From: Rhynchopus sp. YZ270_cl-10
Taxonomy: Eukaryota; Euglenozoa; Diplonemea; Diplonemida; Diplonemidae
Assembly: GCA_964035575.1 (NCBI GenBank)
Contig: OZ037833.1
Location: 1,550,001 to 1,614,000 of the forward strand
Reading direction: 5' to 3'
Length of the DNA stretch: 64,000 nt
In this document: positions 1 to 9,316 of the stretch, piece after piece
How positions within the stretch are numbered: the stretch's first letter is position 1
Layout: each line of letters begins with the position of its first letter
Program-made: the position numbers and the translations under genes
The notes under the pieces: model-generated
Databases searched by the model: none
Seen by the model: the letters and a program-made list of their open reading frames with translations, nothing else
Told to the model about the DNA's origin: nothing

Positions 1-206
1 GTGTCGGTGCGTGCGGAGCGTGCCTGCACTGTTGCAACTGCCGCATGCGAGCCTGCGACTGCTGCCTGCACGTTCGCGTGGGATGCGTTGGTGTGTGCCG
101 CCACCTCGTTCACAGCGTGGTGTGCACCCACAGCGTGGTGCACAGGGTCAACAAGCGGAAGTGCGTGGGGCGCAAAGTTGGTCACGTAGCGGGGTGAAAG
201 AGACAT
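1..206 (-). CDS. Unknown protein, N-terminal part (runs off the window start)
   Basis: An ATG at 204-206 on the minus strand opens a frame that has no stop before the window edge (68 codons and 2 nt visible). The residues begin MSLSPRYVTNF and then become rich in Ala, His, Val and Asn in a pattern that looks helical and repetitive (HHAVGAHHAVNEVAAHTNASH). Codons are GC-rich, like the neighbouring genes. The opposite strand is also open over this stretch, but I prefer the minus frame because nearly all genes here lie on that strand and the frame starts with a normal ATG. No family is recognised. Most of the protein lies outside the window. Confidence 0.45.
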   Translation of the reverse strand, partial: MSLSPRYVTNFAPHALPLVDPVHHAVGAHHAVNEVAAHTNASHANVQAAVAGSHAAVATVQARSARTD

Positions 207-973
207 AGTGGGTGGTGGTGGTGGTGCAAGTGTTTGTATCTAATCTGTGGGTGGTGGGTAGGTGGAGGTCTGTTGCACGTAAGGAGAGAAACTTAGAAAA
301 ACTTAGTTGAGGGTTACTTTACATACATGTTGGTACGTACGTAAAACGCGCAAAAATAATCAAAAAACGCGCAAAATAATAAAAAAATGTTTTTTAATAA
401 AAACGTCACAAAAACGTAACAAAAGCGCGCAAAACGTCTTTGTGACGTTTTTTATTAAAAACATTTTTTTATTATTTTGCGCGTTTTTTGATTATTTTTG
501 CGCGTTTTACGTACGTACCAACATGTATGACTTTAACTGCTTTTGCAATTATTCGCGAAAGAGATGGCAAAAGAAAACGGCAGAAACACCAGTAGAAACG
601 GTGGTAACTGAGAGCATAAAATGAGGACTACATTTAGAAGCTAGTCACAAAGCCCCTCCCCTACTATCACAATACGGCACCCAGCGAACACCTGTCACAG
701 ACAGATATTAGACGGTCGCACAGTCACATCTCGTACGTTGCACAGCACCTGCACCACCTCACTGGGATGCATGACGGCACCCGCAAGAAGCATCAGTACC
801 CACGCGGGCAAGTCGCATTATGTTCCATTATTCATACAAAGTGTCAAACCTGCAAACCTGGAAAAAAGCTTTTGGAAAGTTGCGAGTCTCACAACCCTTT
901 TCTCCAAATGGGGGGAAACCGTTTAAATGATGCAATACTTTGGCAAAGGCAGCATCGTTATTATGGCACAAAA
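207..973. other. Intergenic spacer with a large palindrome
   Basis: About 770 bp lie between the unknown gene at the left edge and the stop codon of the ARD-like gene. The first half is AT-rich and dominated by the palindrome at 322-529. The stretch 640-900 has more balanced composition and a few short open frames, none with a convincing start, splice sites or similarity. No gene is supported. Confidence 0.6.
322..529. repeat. Long near-perfect inverted repeat (hairpin element)
   Basis: The left arm (322-412) and right arm (439-529) are near-perfect reverse complements over about 91 bp, separated by a 26-bp spacer. The only differences seen are one-base shifts in T and A runs. The arms carry GTACGTAC and repeated CGCGCAAAA blocks. 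The structure resembles a foldback or MITE-type element. No target duplication is obvious and no coding sequence is supported inside it. Confidence 0.8.
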
Positions 974-2080
974 CTACTCCACTATGAACATGTTGTCTTC
1001 AAGCACACTGCCCCTTTTGCGCGAGGCTAAGTACTGCGCGCGTGACTCGTGTTGTGTCTGAGCTGTCTCGCGATGGACGACCTCGCTAGTCCCCATGTAG
1101 CACTTCAGCATGCTGACGGTGCCTCCCTGGCCCAACGCAAAACGGTGGAACAGGCCAGGAGGGATGATCAACAGGTCACCTGCGTAAGGGAAAGTTGTCT
1201 GGTTAATTTTCCCACAAGGCAACATACCTTCCTGCAGATCGATTCTGATGAACTCGTGGTTCTCGTCTCTCACGTCAACAAAGCATGCACCTGCCTCCAC
1301 AAAGACAATGTACTCCGTGGTGTTGTACTGCTCTCTGTAGCACTCCTGTGAAAAGTGTTGTTGCTATAAGATGCTAAGTCAGCATTCGGGAGAGGAACCC
1401 CAAAGGAGTACAAACCACTTTGGTCTGTTTAGGTCTGTCAACGAAAAAATGAAGCCAAGAAAACCCCTACACACCTGCATCATTTGCTGCGAGTCAATCG
1501 TGAGCGAATCATTCTCCATGCTGCTGTAGCCGCGGTCGCTGCAGAGCTCATTAAGCTTGTCGAGGTCTGACACGGAGAGCTTCATGTAGACCACACCTAG
1601 GGTGTTGAGGGTTGACTGTGGGACGTAGCCGCTGTCACGACGTCGGTTGTGGTACTTTGCGCCTGAGGTGAAGTCTGGTGAAGAGGCGTCGATGGAGAGC
1701 AGCCAAGCCTTGCCCCACACGAGCTCGCCTTCGATGTTTGTCAGGTCGGTGCTTTTGCGCGAGAGGCGGTGCTTGAGCATGTCTGTACCGGACATCGAGT
1801 TGCGCCGCATTGTGTCCTCCACCTGCGCCATCGTCACACGGTCTTGGTCCTCAAGGTCGCGCTTCACACGCTCGTCCACACGCTTCTGGCGCTTCTCAAT
1901 GATGATACGGTTCTGCCCCTCAGGCGTCAGGTCGTTCCACCGCCGCCCGTACACCTGCGCATCCAGACGCGACGACGCCATCACAGCCTGCACGCCGCTC
2001 TTGAACTTTTGCTGCTTCCCCGCGTCAGTGCTGTTCCCAAGTGACAACCCGCACACTGCGTCATAGCAATGACTATTCAT
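974..2080 (-). CDS. Acireductone dioxygenase-like protein lacking the HxH metal ligands
   Basis: Three exons (1475-2080, 1228-1345, 974-1179) give 309 aa. The 48-nt second intron (1180-1227, GTATGT to CGCAG) is a multiple of three without stops, so it can be mistaken for coding. Removing it restores the family spacing QEGDLLIIPPGLFHRF. Residues from about 125 on follow acireductone dioxygenase (methionine salvage, cupin fold): AWLLSID, LGVVYMKL, DVRDENHEFIRI, FHRF, RAQYL. In active enzymes two His and one Glu at HxHxxxE plus a later His bind Fe or Ni. Here the HxH segment reads QYNTTEY (about 209-215), so at least both His are gone, while His253 of FHRF remains. A charged helical extension of about 125 aa precedes the domain. 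I infer a pseudoenzyme or a changed function. The fold call is confident, catalysis is not. Confidence 0.75.
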
Positions 2081-2708
2081 ATTGTGTAAATGGTCTTAAA
2101 GAAATTCACCTTTTAGTTGAATATTATATACTTCAGTGATGACAAAGAGAAGGGGGGGCTGGGGTGATGATTTTTTTTTTCAAGCAAAAAAATAATGAAA
2201 TGACAATAAACAAGGCATCCTCGAGAGACAGGAAATGTCTTCATGACAAAATATGGCAAGATGATCCTAAGCCTCGCTTAGTCACCTAAAAAAAACACGA
2301 ACCCTCATCTAGAAACCCTGGTGCAGTGTTGCCCACAGGGGTTTTTGCTTTCCAAAAAGAGGAGTACAAACGCCTCTGGACAGGTACTGAGGCTCAAGAA
2401 GGTTCGATGGGGAGAGCGGATGGGGGAAGTCTCTCAACACACTTTGTCTCAACAATTGTTTCGCGCGGACAAAAAGGCGGACAAACATGTTGCAACGCCT
2501 GTCTGTGTCCAACAATAAACCGCAAGTAAATGCTGTTTTGCTAATGACGAACTCCAAGGCAACCCCTTGCGGAATATTGCCCGGTCCAATACGGAGCAGA
2601 ACGGAACACAAAACCCTTTAACCATGCGGAAGCATGACAAGAAAAGGCAGCAATATTGGCAACCCTGGCAAACAAATGGCAAAAAAAAACAAAATGATAG
2701 CATAAACG
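2081..2708. other. Intergenic spacer
   Basis: About 630 bp between two minus-strand genes, AT-rich, with one copy of the dispersed hairpin at 2258-2287. Short open frames exist on both strands but none shows family similarity or splice signals. I see no further gene. Confidence 0.6.
2258..2287 (+). repeat. Dispersed hairpin repeat, copy 1
   Basis: Begins AAGATGA, has the stem CTAAGC/GCTTAG around a very short loop, and ends TCACCT, where TGA/TCA also pair. It belongs to the family of short plus-oriented hairpins seen throughout the gene-poor parts of the window. Confidence 0.6.
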
Positions 2709-3674
2709 TCACAACTCTTCTTTTGCAAACAGCGTTTTCCGCTTTACGTGGACTGGTATTTGCGACCGCGAGATCATTGACAAGAGCATGTCGTCTGCGG
2801 ACTTTCCTTCCACTTTGATGAACTTTCCTACGCCGGCCTTGAGGATGGGGATCTTGCTTTGGGCTGCCCTTGGCACTGCCGTGTGCAGAGGCTGCTGCTC
2901 CTCTTGCCGGTGCACAACCCTCCCCTTTGTGCTAACCGACGGCGCCACCAGCAGCTCTGCAGACGAGCTCCGTGCTGTCGTCGCATAGATCAGATGCTTC
3001 GAACGCTCCTCCATCTCGTCCATGAAGGCCTGCAGGCCGTCCACATACGAGGTGGGGTGCTTCACACCTAAGGCAACGTGGCGGACAGGGGTGTGGCAGG
3101 CACCTTCCTTTGCGTTCAACACGGTGCACACATTGACGTCGCAGCTGCGATAAAAGCAACATAGAACTACGTCAATATTTCTCAAAAAAAAAAAAAACCC
3201 CCCCCCAATGCAAAGACCTAAGACCACATACCTGACTGATGCGCATGCCTCTGCTGCCGACACCACGCCCCGCTGTCTCACATTCTGTGGCCTTGAGGGC
3301 GAACCGGAAGGCGACCCCGCAGGTGTGCGTTGTGTGTGTCTTGGCTTGGGCGGTATCTTGCCTGTCCGTCTGTGCTCTGAGCCTGTGGGGCTGAGGGATC
3401 GATACCCACCACAGGAGGCACGGTGCGTCATGAGGCCTTGCCCATAGAACCTGCCGCAGACCTGACATTTGCCTGAGGATGGATTCGCTTTGCGGTCGGG
3501 TGAAGGGGTGGGGACGGGTTGTGTCCCACAGCCTAGCAGCTTGCGCGCACTCCGTTTCTTCGCACACTGCACGTGGTGCACCTTCATCAGCGACGCTGCG
3601 ATCCTACGCCCGCACACCGTGCACTCACCCCCAAGTGCAACCACATCAGGGCTCCTCTCGAATTCCATTGCCAT
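2709..3674 (-). CDS. C2HC-type zinc-finger protein (ZC2HC1-like)
   Basis: Two exons, 3232-3674 and 2709-3144, flank an 87-nt intron (3145-3231, GTATGT to ATCGCAG). The intron carries long T and G runs, and reading through it gives an implausible poly-Phe stretch. The spliced protein is about 292 aa. Near the N-terminus are two C-x2-C-x12-H-x3/4-C motifs: CTVCGRRIAASLMKVHHVQC and CQVCGRFYGQGLMTHRASC. These match the small C2HC fingers of the ZC2HC1/FAM164 type, each of which should bind one zinc. A Pro/Ser/Arg-rich linker follows, then a conserved-looking region with DGLQAFMDEMEER and a basic tail. Two in-frame ATGs lie two codons apart (3674 and 3668), and I use the first. The molecular role of the family is poorly known, so no specific function is claimed. 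Confidence 0.65.
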   Translation of the reverse strand: MAMEFERSPDVVALGGECTVCGRRIAASLMKVHHVQCAKKRSARKLLGCGTQPVPTPSPDRKANPSSGKCQVCGRFYGQGLMTHRASCGGYRSLSPTGSEHRRTGKIPPKPRHTQRTPAGSPSGSPSRPQNVRQRGVVSAAEACASVRYVVLGLCIGGGFFFFLRNIDVVLCCFYRSCDVNVCTVLNAKEGACHTPVRHVALGVKHPTSYVDGLQAFMDEMEERSKHLIYATTARSSSAELLVAPSVSTKGRVVHRQEEQQPLHTAVPRAAQSKIPILKAGVGKFIKVEGKSADDMLLSMISRSQIPVHVKRKTLFAKEEL

Positions 3675-3955
3675 TCAAGGCAAGAAGTATAACCCCCCCA
3701 TATACATTCTGTGGTGGTAAAGGGTTTCATGGCAAACCTGATGTCCAACGCAGCATCTGAGAAGATATGTTTGAAATAATAATTTATTGAGCAATCCACG
3801 GAAAACTGCCCAAAGTATGAGATGTGTGTGCGTTGCACACTTTTGCCCGACAAATGTGGAGGTGAGAAAAGGTTTCATGTTAAGAAAAAAAACCCCCCAA
3901 CTCCCTACCCCCCTATCCAAGGTTAGTAACCCCTTTTTTTGCGGAAAAGGGGTGG

Positions 3956-4615
3956 TTATTCGATTTGTCTGGTTGTGTCCCAGGTTCGTCCGCAGGTGGG
4001 TTCGACGAGGAACTGTACGCCGCGTCTATGTGACTTTGTTTCGGTGGTGTGCGCATCTGCGTCTGGGCTGTCGTCGACATCGCGCACAGCGTCAACGTAG
4101 AGAGGGTTGATGTCAGCAATGCTGAGCCACTTCGGCATGGCGTTTTTGTTCAGCGACAGACGCGGCTTGAAGAGCTCCACAAACTGCTGGTCCATCGCAC
4201 GCCCCTTATCACCCGCAAAACGGTTGTACTCATCAATAATGGACACAAGCGACCACCCCTGCACCTTCCTCAGGCACCCACACACCGCACCTGTCCGATG
4301 TTTCCCCTTGTTGCAGTGAATAAGGATCGGGTGGAAGCGTGTATCACACACAGTGCTCAATGCAGAGCTCACCTGCTGCTCTGGGATGTTGACAAACGGC
4401 TCCTTGTTTCCCTCCATAGGGAACTGGACGATCTCGATCCCGTTCTTCTTGTAGAACTCCTGGTTCACCAGGGCGTACTCCTCGGGACACAAATAGCATA
4501 TCGACTTCAGGCCAAGACGCTTCAAAAACTGAAAGTTTTTCTTGCTCGGATACCCCGACCGATATACGCCCGGCGCGATCATAGAGAAGTTGCTGCACGG
4601 AACGAGAGTGTCCAT
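3956..4615 (-). CDS. Siw14-type atypical dual-specificity phosphatase
   Basis: A single exon of 219 aa. The protein fits the plant and fungal atypical dual-specificity phosphatases (Siw14/Oca1 group), known to cleave the 5-beta phosphate of inositol pyrophosphates. Diagnostic stretches are FSMIAPGVYRSGYPSKKNF (about 10-28), LGLKSICYLCPEEY (34-47) and the catalytic loop HCNKGKHRTG (100-109), with nucleophile Cys101 and phosphate-binding Arg107 of the HCx5R signature. A family-typical helix (IDEYNRFAGDK) follows. The frame is open 35 codons further upstream with another ATG, but I choose Met at 4615 because the family begins close to VYRSG and the upstream residues look like untranslated sequence. 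The C-terminal 40 residues are acidic and low in complexity. The substrate is inferred from the family only. Confidence 0.85.
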   Translation of the reverse strand: MDTLVPCSNFSMIAPGVYRSGYPSKKNFQFLKRLGLKSICYLCPEEYALVNQEFYKKNGIEIVQFPMEGNKEPFVNIPEQQVSSALSTVCDTRFHPILIHCNKGKHRTGAVCGCLRKVQGWSLVSIIDEYNRFAGDKGRAMDQQFVELFKPRLSLNKNAMPKWLSIADINPLYVDAVRDVDDSPDADAHTTETKSHRRGVQFLVEPTCGRTWDTTRQIE

Positions 4616-4899
4616 TTGTACGCTACCCAACGCCCCGACATCCCCCTTATGGTTTTTTGGTGTAAAAGAAAATGGTAGGTAAAAAAGGGGGCACCGAGGG
4701 AGAGTTTTCTGTTTTTTCAAAACCTTTTTCCAAAAAAATCATAACACCCGCATGCTGTTAAGCGAAAACGTGGTATTATTTCACCCTTTTTCGTTGAATC
4801 GCCAATCAACCTAACGGAACCCCGCGAGCTCTGTACGCTCATACCGCCTTTCGAAAGGCAGGATACAGACTTTATTATTTTGCTGTACAAAACAGGACC

Positions 4900-7578
4900 T
4901 TACTGATCACAACAGGGCGCGAGGGGTGCGAAGGGAATGAGGTCGTGGGTGATGGACCCTGGGGGTTTGTGCGAGAGAACATTCATGCAGGCGTGACGGA
5001 GCTCTGAGGCGAAGATGGTGAGCTGTGTGCGCTCTGCCTCTGGTATGGGTGACGCGGCTACCAAGGTGGTGCTGCACCTCCGCAGCAGAAGCGACAGTTC
5101 TTCGACCACCTCTGCCGCCTCTTCAAAGTAGGACAGCACGAAGTGCACCTTCACGACGTCGCGCAGCACACACCCCGTCACCTCACCTTTGTCACTTCCC
5201 AACGCATTCACCAACGTACGGCACGCAACCAACTCCTCCCGTGCCTCCTCACAACGCCCCGACTCCCACAGCTCCTTCGCAAGGGAGTAGTGCAGTGCGA
5301 CGCTCTTCTCTGTGTCGCGGAAGGTAAGGAAGAGGCGGTCCTTCGTGTGCAGCTCAAGGATGTGTTCTGCTGAGAGGCGGCCGTGTGTGTTGATGATGTG
5401 TGTCTCGATGTCCGCAAACGCTGTGAAGGCTTCGTGCATCTTGCGGTCTTGGAGAAAGCGCAGCCGCAGCCGCAACGCTTCAAGCACGTCGTTGTCGTCG
5501 ACAGCACGCAGCGTGCGCAGTTGTGTGACCAGATCGACAACCTCCTTCGACCGCGCAAAGTCGTACACATTCTCGCACCACGCCGATACCGCTAGCAGCA
5601 CGCTGACAACACGCCGCATAAAGTGCTCCACCGCAACCCGCCCCTTCGCAAACGCCACATCCATCTTCAGCAGCGGCAGATCAAACCCCATCATATCCTC
5701 TGATTTGGGGTGAAACGCTTCGACGTGCATTGAAAGGATGCGTGTCCAACATAGCTCTGCGCGTGACATGTCCCAGTGGTGTGACTCGCGCTTTGCGCGT
5801 TGCTCCTGTTCAGCGTAGAGGTGTGCGCAGTTGAGCAGCAGCGGTACGAGGGCTATGGAGGATGAGGAGAAGGTTTCTGTGGCAGCGGAGAGGATGCTGT
5901 CGCATTCACGTCCGAGGAGGACTGCGGAGTTGGCGGTGGAGTGCTGTGTCGACTGGGCTGTGTCAATGTCGGGCCACATGCGTTGCACCAGCACCAAAAG
6001 CTCAATGTCACCAGGACTCAGCGACGCAAGACACGACGGGTTCTGCCCCCTAGACGCACCCCACCACGGAGGCAGACGCACACCCACGAGTTGGCACGTC
6101 CGCGTCAACAGCTGCTTGCGTGGCACCTCCTGCAGACTGAGGTGCGTACGGAACGCTTCACGCAACGTCCGGCACAGCTCCCCTTCCCATACAAAGCTGT
6201 GCAGCTCTGCCTCGTAGTTGACCAAGCCACGCAAGGTGTTGAGTGCTAATGTGTTGAAGTCAACAGAGGCAATGGAACGCAGTCTGCAGCACCACTCCGC
6301 AAGCAGGCGCGAATAGGCGGTGGCGACAAGCTCCGTCTTCGCAACCCGTATAACACCCAAGACGTCGGCAGGGAGCCATCGCGTTGCATTGCCATCGTTG
6401 CAAGGGCGCAGGGCAATCCATTCTGGGTAGTCCTCCAGCAGTGCAATGACGTCCGCTAGAGCTGCGTGCTGCATGTTCAGGTTGTGCAGCACATCAGCTA
6501 CGTGGTGCACGCTCAGCACATCCTTCCCCGTGTTGCTCTGCCTCCGCGCGCCTTCATGAAGGATCAGAAGCTCCCACGCAGCGCAGCTCTCAAGCGGGTA
6601 CCGCAGCCGCTGCATCTGCTCCCGCATATGCTCTGCAGACGACGCAGCGATGCGAGGCTGCTCTTCGAACACAGGGCGCAACGTCACAGCTGCCTTTGGC
6701 CCCTCTACCCCAGCCTCCTCCACCGTCGCATACGGGAATGCTTCCTTCGACAGGTCCAACACATAGGCACGTCCGTCACTGCAGATGGAGACCGTCGCCT
6801 TCGAGAGAAACACTGCTGCTGCGTGGGTGGGCTTCGCTGACAGCTTCAGAAAGACGGAGAGCGGCTCGGTATGGCACACTGTGGGGTGCAGTGTGGAGCA
6901 CCACACGACACATCCTCGGTAGGCACAGCGCACTGCGTAGGGCACGTGAAAGGCTTGGGAGAGGTCGAGCGCGTGGAGGGAGGACATCACTTTGGCTTCG
7001 TGGGTGAAGGCGTCGGTGGTGTGGTCCAGGAGTACGAGACGCACCCCTTTGTGGTGTGCGCCGCCGTTGACATCTTCACCAAAGGTGTTGGCAGGGACGT
7101 TGCGGAAGGGGTGCGACAGGCGCTCTGCGACGAATCGTGTTGCCGACACTTTGCAGAAGTTCGCAAACTCGTTTTGCGTCTGCGACACTGCAACCTTGCG
7201 TGCCTCTGCCGCCGCGAGCGTGGGTGGCAGCATCTCTGACGACGACACAAGACGTTCGTTCCACTCACACGACACATCCGCTGCAAACAACTGCGGCACC
7301 GTCTGTGGAAACATCAACGCCCTTTGGTCGCTGATACGCGCCACAATGCGCTTCGCCTCGGACGCAGGTTTCTTCTTGCAGAGTGTGCTCCGCGTCAAGC
7401 TCTGTGACAAAGGCTGCAGCTTGAAGCTCCGCTGCTGCGGCACCACAGTCAGTGCCAGCGCCGTTTGCGTACCAAGCATGAAGCACCTCTCCTTTCGGTA
7501 CTTCGCACGCGTCTTCTCCGCCTTCCAATTATCCGAAGACGGCAAACCCAACACCGCCATGTCACTAAAGACCCGCAT
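4900..7578 (-). CDS. CLU-domain protein (clustered-mitochondria family, divergent)
   Basis: One long exon of 892 aa from the ATG at 7578. The frame is open a little further upstream with a possible splice acceptor (CCACAG) near 7600, so a short 5' exon cannot be excluded. Three family landmarks are visible: CEWNERLVSSSEMLP (from about residue 104), like the RDWNEELQ start of the CLU domain; AYRGCVVWCSTLHP, like DYRGxRVxAQSIIPG; and SDGRAYVLDLSKEAFP, like NDGRxYxLDLxRTxPxD. The C-terminal half is helical (LHYSLAKELWESGRCEEAREEL) and could form TPR-like pairs, as in CLU proteins. Family members bind mRNAs for mitochondrial proteins and affect organelle distribution. That role is only inferred here, and the domain is clearly diverged. 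No introns are evident. Confidence 0.65.
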   Translation of the reverse strand: MRVFSDMAVLGLPSSDNWKAEKTRAKYRKERCFMLGTQTALALTVVPQQRSFKLQPLSQSLTRSTLCKKKPASEAKRIVARISDQRALMFPQTVPQLFAADVSCEWNERLVSSSEMLPPTLAAAEARKVAVSQTQNEFANFCKVSATRFVAERLSHPFRNVPANTFGEDVNGGAHHKGVRLVLLDHTTDAFTHEAKVMSSLHALDLSQAFHVPYAVRCAYRGCVVWCSTLHPTVCHTEPLSVFLKLSAKPTHAAAVFLSKATVSICSDGRAYVLDLSKEAFPYATVEEAGVEGPKAAVTLRPVFEEQPRIAASSAEHMREQMQRLRYPLESCAAWELLILHEGARRQSNTGKDVLSVHHVADVLHNLNMQHAALADVIALLEDYPEWIALRPCNDGNATRWLPADVLGVIRVAKTELVATAYSRLLAEWCCRLRSIASVDFNTLALNTLRGLVNYEAELHSFVWEGELCRTLREAFRTHLSLQEVPRKQLLTRTCQLVGVRLPPWWGASRGQNPSCLASLSPGDIELLVLVQRMWPDIDTAQSTQHSTANSAVLLGRECDSILSAATETFSSSSIALVPLLLNCAHLYAEQEQRAKRESHHWDMSRAELCWTRILSMHVEAFHPKSEDMMGFDLPLLKMDVAFAKGRVAVEHFMRRVVSVLLAVSAWCENVYDFARSKEVVDLVTQLRTLRAVDDNDVLEALRLRLRFLQDRKMHEAFTAFADIETHIINTHGRLSAEHILELHTKDRLFLTFRDTEKSVALHYSLAKELWESGRCEEAREELVACRTLVNALGSDKGEVTGCVLRDVVKVHFVLSYFEEAAEVVEELSLLLRRCSTTLVAASPIPEAERTQLTIFASELRHACMNVLSHKPPGSITHDLIPFAPLAPCCDQ

Positions 7579-7752
7579 TGCGCTGCGGTTTCTGTTCTGT
7601 GGATGAGATGACAAATTCAAAGGGGAAAAAAATGCATAAAATTAGTAACTTTTTTTATCGACAATCATCCGAGGTACCTTCTACTCAATGTCGCCTTCTG
7701 AAAAAGACTATTTTGCCACAAAACACACTACGCTGGAAAGCGCAGCATTCTG

Positions 7753-8526
7753 TTAAGACCGCAACCCTTGCAACTCCGACACACATATCGCTCTGCTGTT
7801 TCTGATGCGCCTGATGATTTCTGTACCTTTGAGCATCTGCTGCTCTTCAGGGGTCAGGACTGGGAGCTGCGTGAGGCTCCACTTCTTGAGCTCCTCGTAC
7901 TGCCAGACTGTGCATTGGATGTTTGCAACCATGTCGCGGATCTGCGTGGTGAGGGCTTCGGCTTTGTCGGTGCGTGCATCAAGGTCTTTGAGCTCGTCAC
8001 GCCGCTTTGCGACGATGGCACGCTGTGAGGCGAGCCACCTGTTGTGCAGGCGGTCCTTGCCTTCCTGCTCGCTGAAGAACTGTCGCAGGACACGACTCTT
8101 CTCGAGAGCTGCAGCACGGCTGTCATCCTGTGCCGCATGCTTGCGTTCTGCTGCACCGTACAGTGCAGAACGCTGTTCAGCAGTAAGCGACACATTCCCC
8201 TCATTCGCTGCAGCGCTCTGCTGGTCCGCAGACTCTGTCAGCTCAAGCTCAAGGTGCCGCCGCATCTCCTCCAAAGAGGTGCGCTCTGCTTGCTCCAATG
8301 GACGTCCTACCAACCCACTCTCGAGCATCGTGTCAATCAGATAGATCTTCCTCTGCTGTGCACGTTCCCACTCATCATCCAAACTGAACAACTCATCACG
8401 CAGCTCAGCATGAGGGCTGCCACGACGCTCCGACAGACGAAACGCATCGCTTGCACCCTTCTGTTTCAGCACCTCACGTAGACCTGCGCCTGGAGCGCGT
8501 GGGGCGGGTTTAGCCTCAGGTTCCAT
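7753..8526 (-). CDS. Unknown helical (coiled-coil) protein
   Basis: A single exon of 257 aa with a clear ATG at 8526 and GC-rich codon use like its neighbours. The sequence is strongly charged and helical throughout (DDEWERAQQRKIYLIDTML, SLEEMRRHLELELTES, AALEKSRVLRQFFSEQEGK), consistent with a long coiled coil. The more conserved-looking C-terminus contains VWQYEELKKWSLTQLP and PEEQQMLKGTEIIRRIRN. There is no signal peptide or membrane segment. I do not recognise the family. A structural or ciliary coiled-coil component would fit, but this is only a guess from composition. Confidence 0.7.
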   Translation of the reverse strand: MEPEAKPAPRAPGAGLREVLKQKGASDAFRLSERRGSPHAELRDELFSLDDEWERAQQRKIYLIDTMLESGLVGRPLEQAERTSLEEMRRHLELELTESADQQSAAANEGNVSLTAEQRSALYGAAERKHAAQDDSRAAALEKSRVLRQFFSEQEGKDRLHNRWLASQRAIVAKRRDELKDLDARTDKAEALTTQIRDMVANIQCTVWQYEELKKWSLTQLPVLTPEEQQMLKGTEIIRRIRNSRAICVSELQGLRS

Positions 8527-8976
8527 TATAATAGTGGCAGAAACAATAAAACAAAGCTGACACTAACCAACCCAAGAGAATCGCACACCGTTTCCACTGC
8601 GTTTTCTTGGTGTAAGATTTGCCCCCAACAACCTATAAATAAAATTGTGATGAAGGAAAGATTTGAAGGGATGAGGAGGGGGAAGAGCAGAGGGAGAAGG
8701 AGAGATGGAGTGGGGATGTTCATTGGTAATGTTTTGTGTTTTGTTTGTTTTTTTTTTTGACTGCGCTTCGCAAAAAATATAGGCCACATCAGTGTCCATA
8801 AAAAAATGCGCACCTCAAAAAAAGATTAATATCGATCGAAAAAACATGAGGCCCTGGAGGGTCACCCTTTTAGGTAACTGGTACTCTTTTCACTTTTATT
8901 TTTTTTTGAAAACTTTTTTGGTGACGATCCACAATAATATTCACATTTCCGTCTGGAAATTTCATTTCATTTTCAG
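8527..8976. other. Intergenic spacer, AT-rich
   Basis: About 450 bp of low-complexity sequence with A and T runs between two minus-strand genes. No open frame with family similarity and no structured repeat was noticed. Confidence 0.6.
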
Positions 8977-9316
8977 TTAGTGCGATGTAGGCATCGTCTC
9001 TGTCGTTAAAGCACAAATGTAGGATAGGCTGGGCCCGAAGAGAGCGGCCAAAGGGTCAGCGAGCTCAGCCATCTCTGCTGCTTCGGGGCTCAGGGGTGCC
9101 ACGTTCGTCGAGAGGCTGAATGCACGGTTCTGGGAAGGCATCGAACTCCTCAGAAGCCCGGTCGGCAGTTGGTTCATTCTGTGTTGTGTGTTGTCGAAGA
9201 ACTCCACAAATAACAAACCCAAAGGAGGAAGGGAGGCAAAGCACATACCCGACAAGGCACGGAACAGCGTTCAGCTTTGCCTTCCCGAAGGCACTGCACA
9301 CACCTCTGCGCATCAT
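8977..9316 (-). CDS. Small unknown two-exon protein, possibly organelle-targeted
   Basis: Two exons, 9249-9316 and 8977-9178, are joined across a 70-nt intron with GTATGT at the start and CAACACAG at the end, the same signals as in RPS11 and CCT5. The product is 89 aa. Exon 1 starts MMRRGVCSAFGKAKLNAVPC, a basic, Ser/Ala-containing segment without acidic residues that could be a mitochondrial or hydrogenosomal presequence. Exon 2 continues MNQLPTGLLRSS and ends with a hydrophobic stretch (LAALFGPSLSYICALTTE). The family is not recognised. The splice sites and shared phase are the main support. A further exon on either side is possible. Confidence 0.45.

Noticed and set aside
1-189. Plus-strand frame at the left edge (MSVRAERACTV...)
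   Set aside because: Ala/Cys/Thr-biased shadow starting at a non-ATG edge codon; the minus frame has a proper ATG and typical composition.
307-624. 105-codon plus-strand frame
   Set aside because: It is entirely the 322-529 palindrome translated through; Lys/Phe-rich low complexity.
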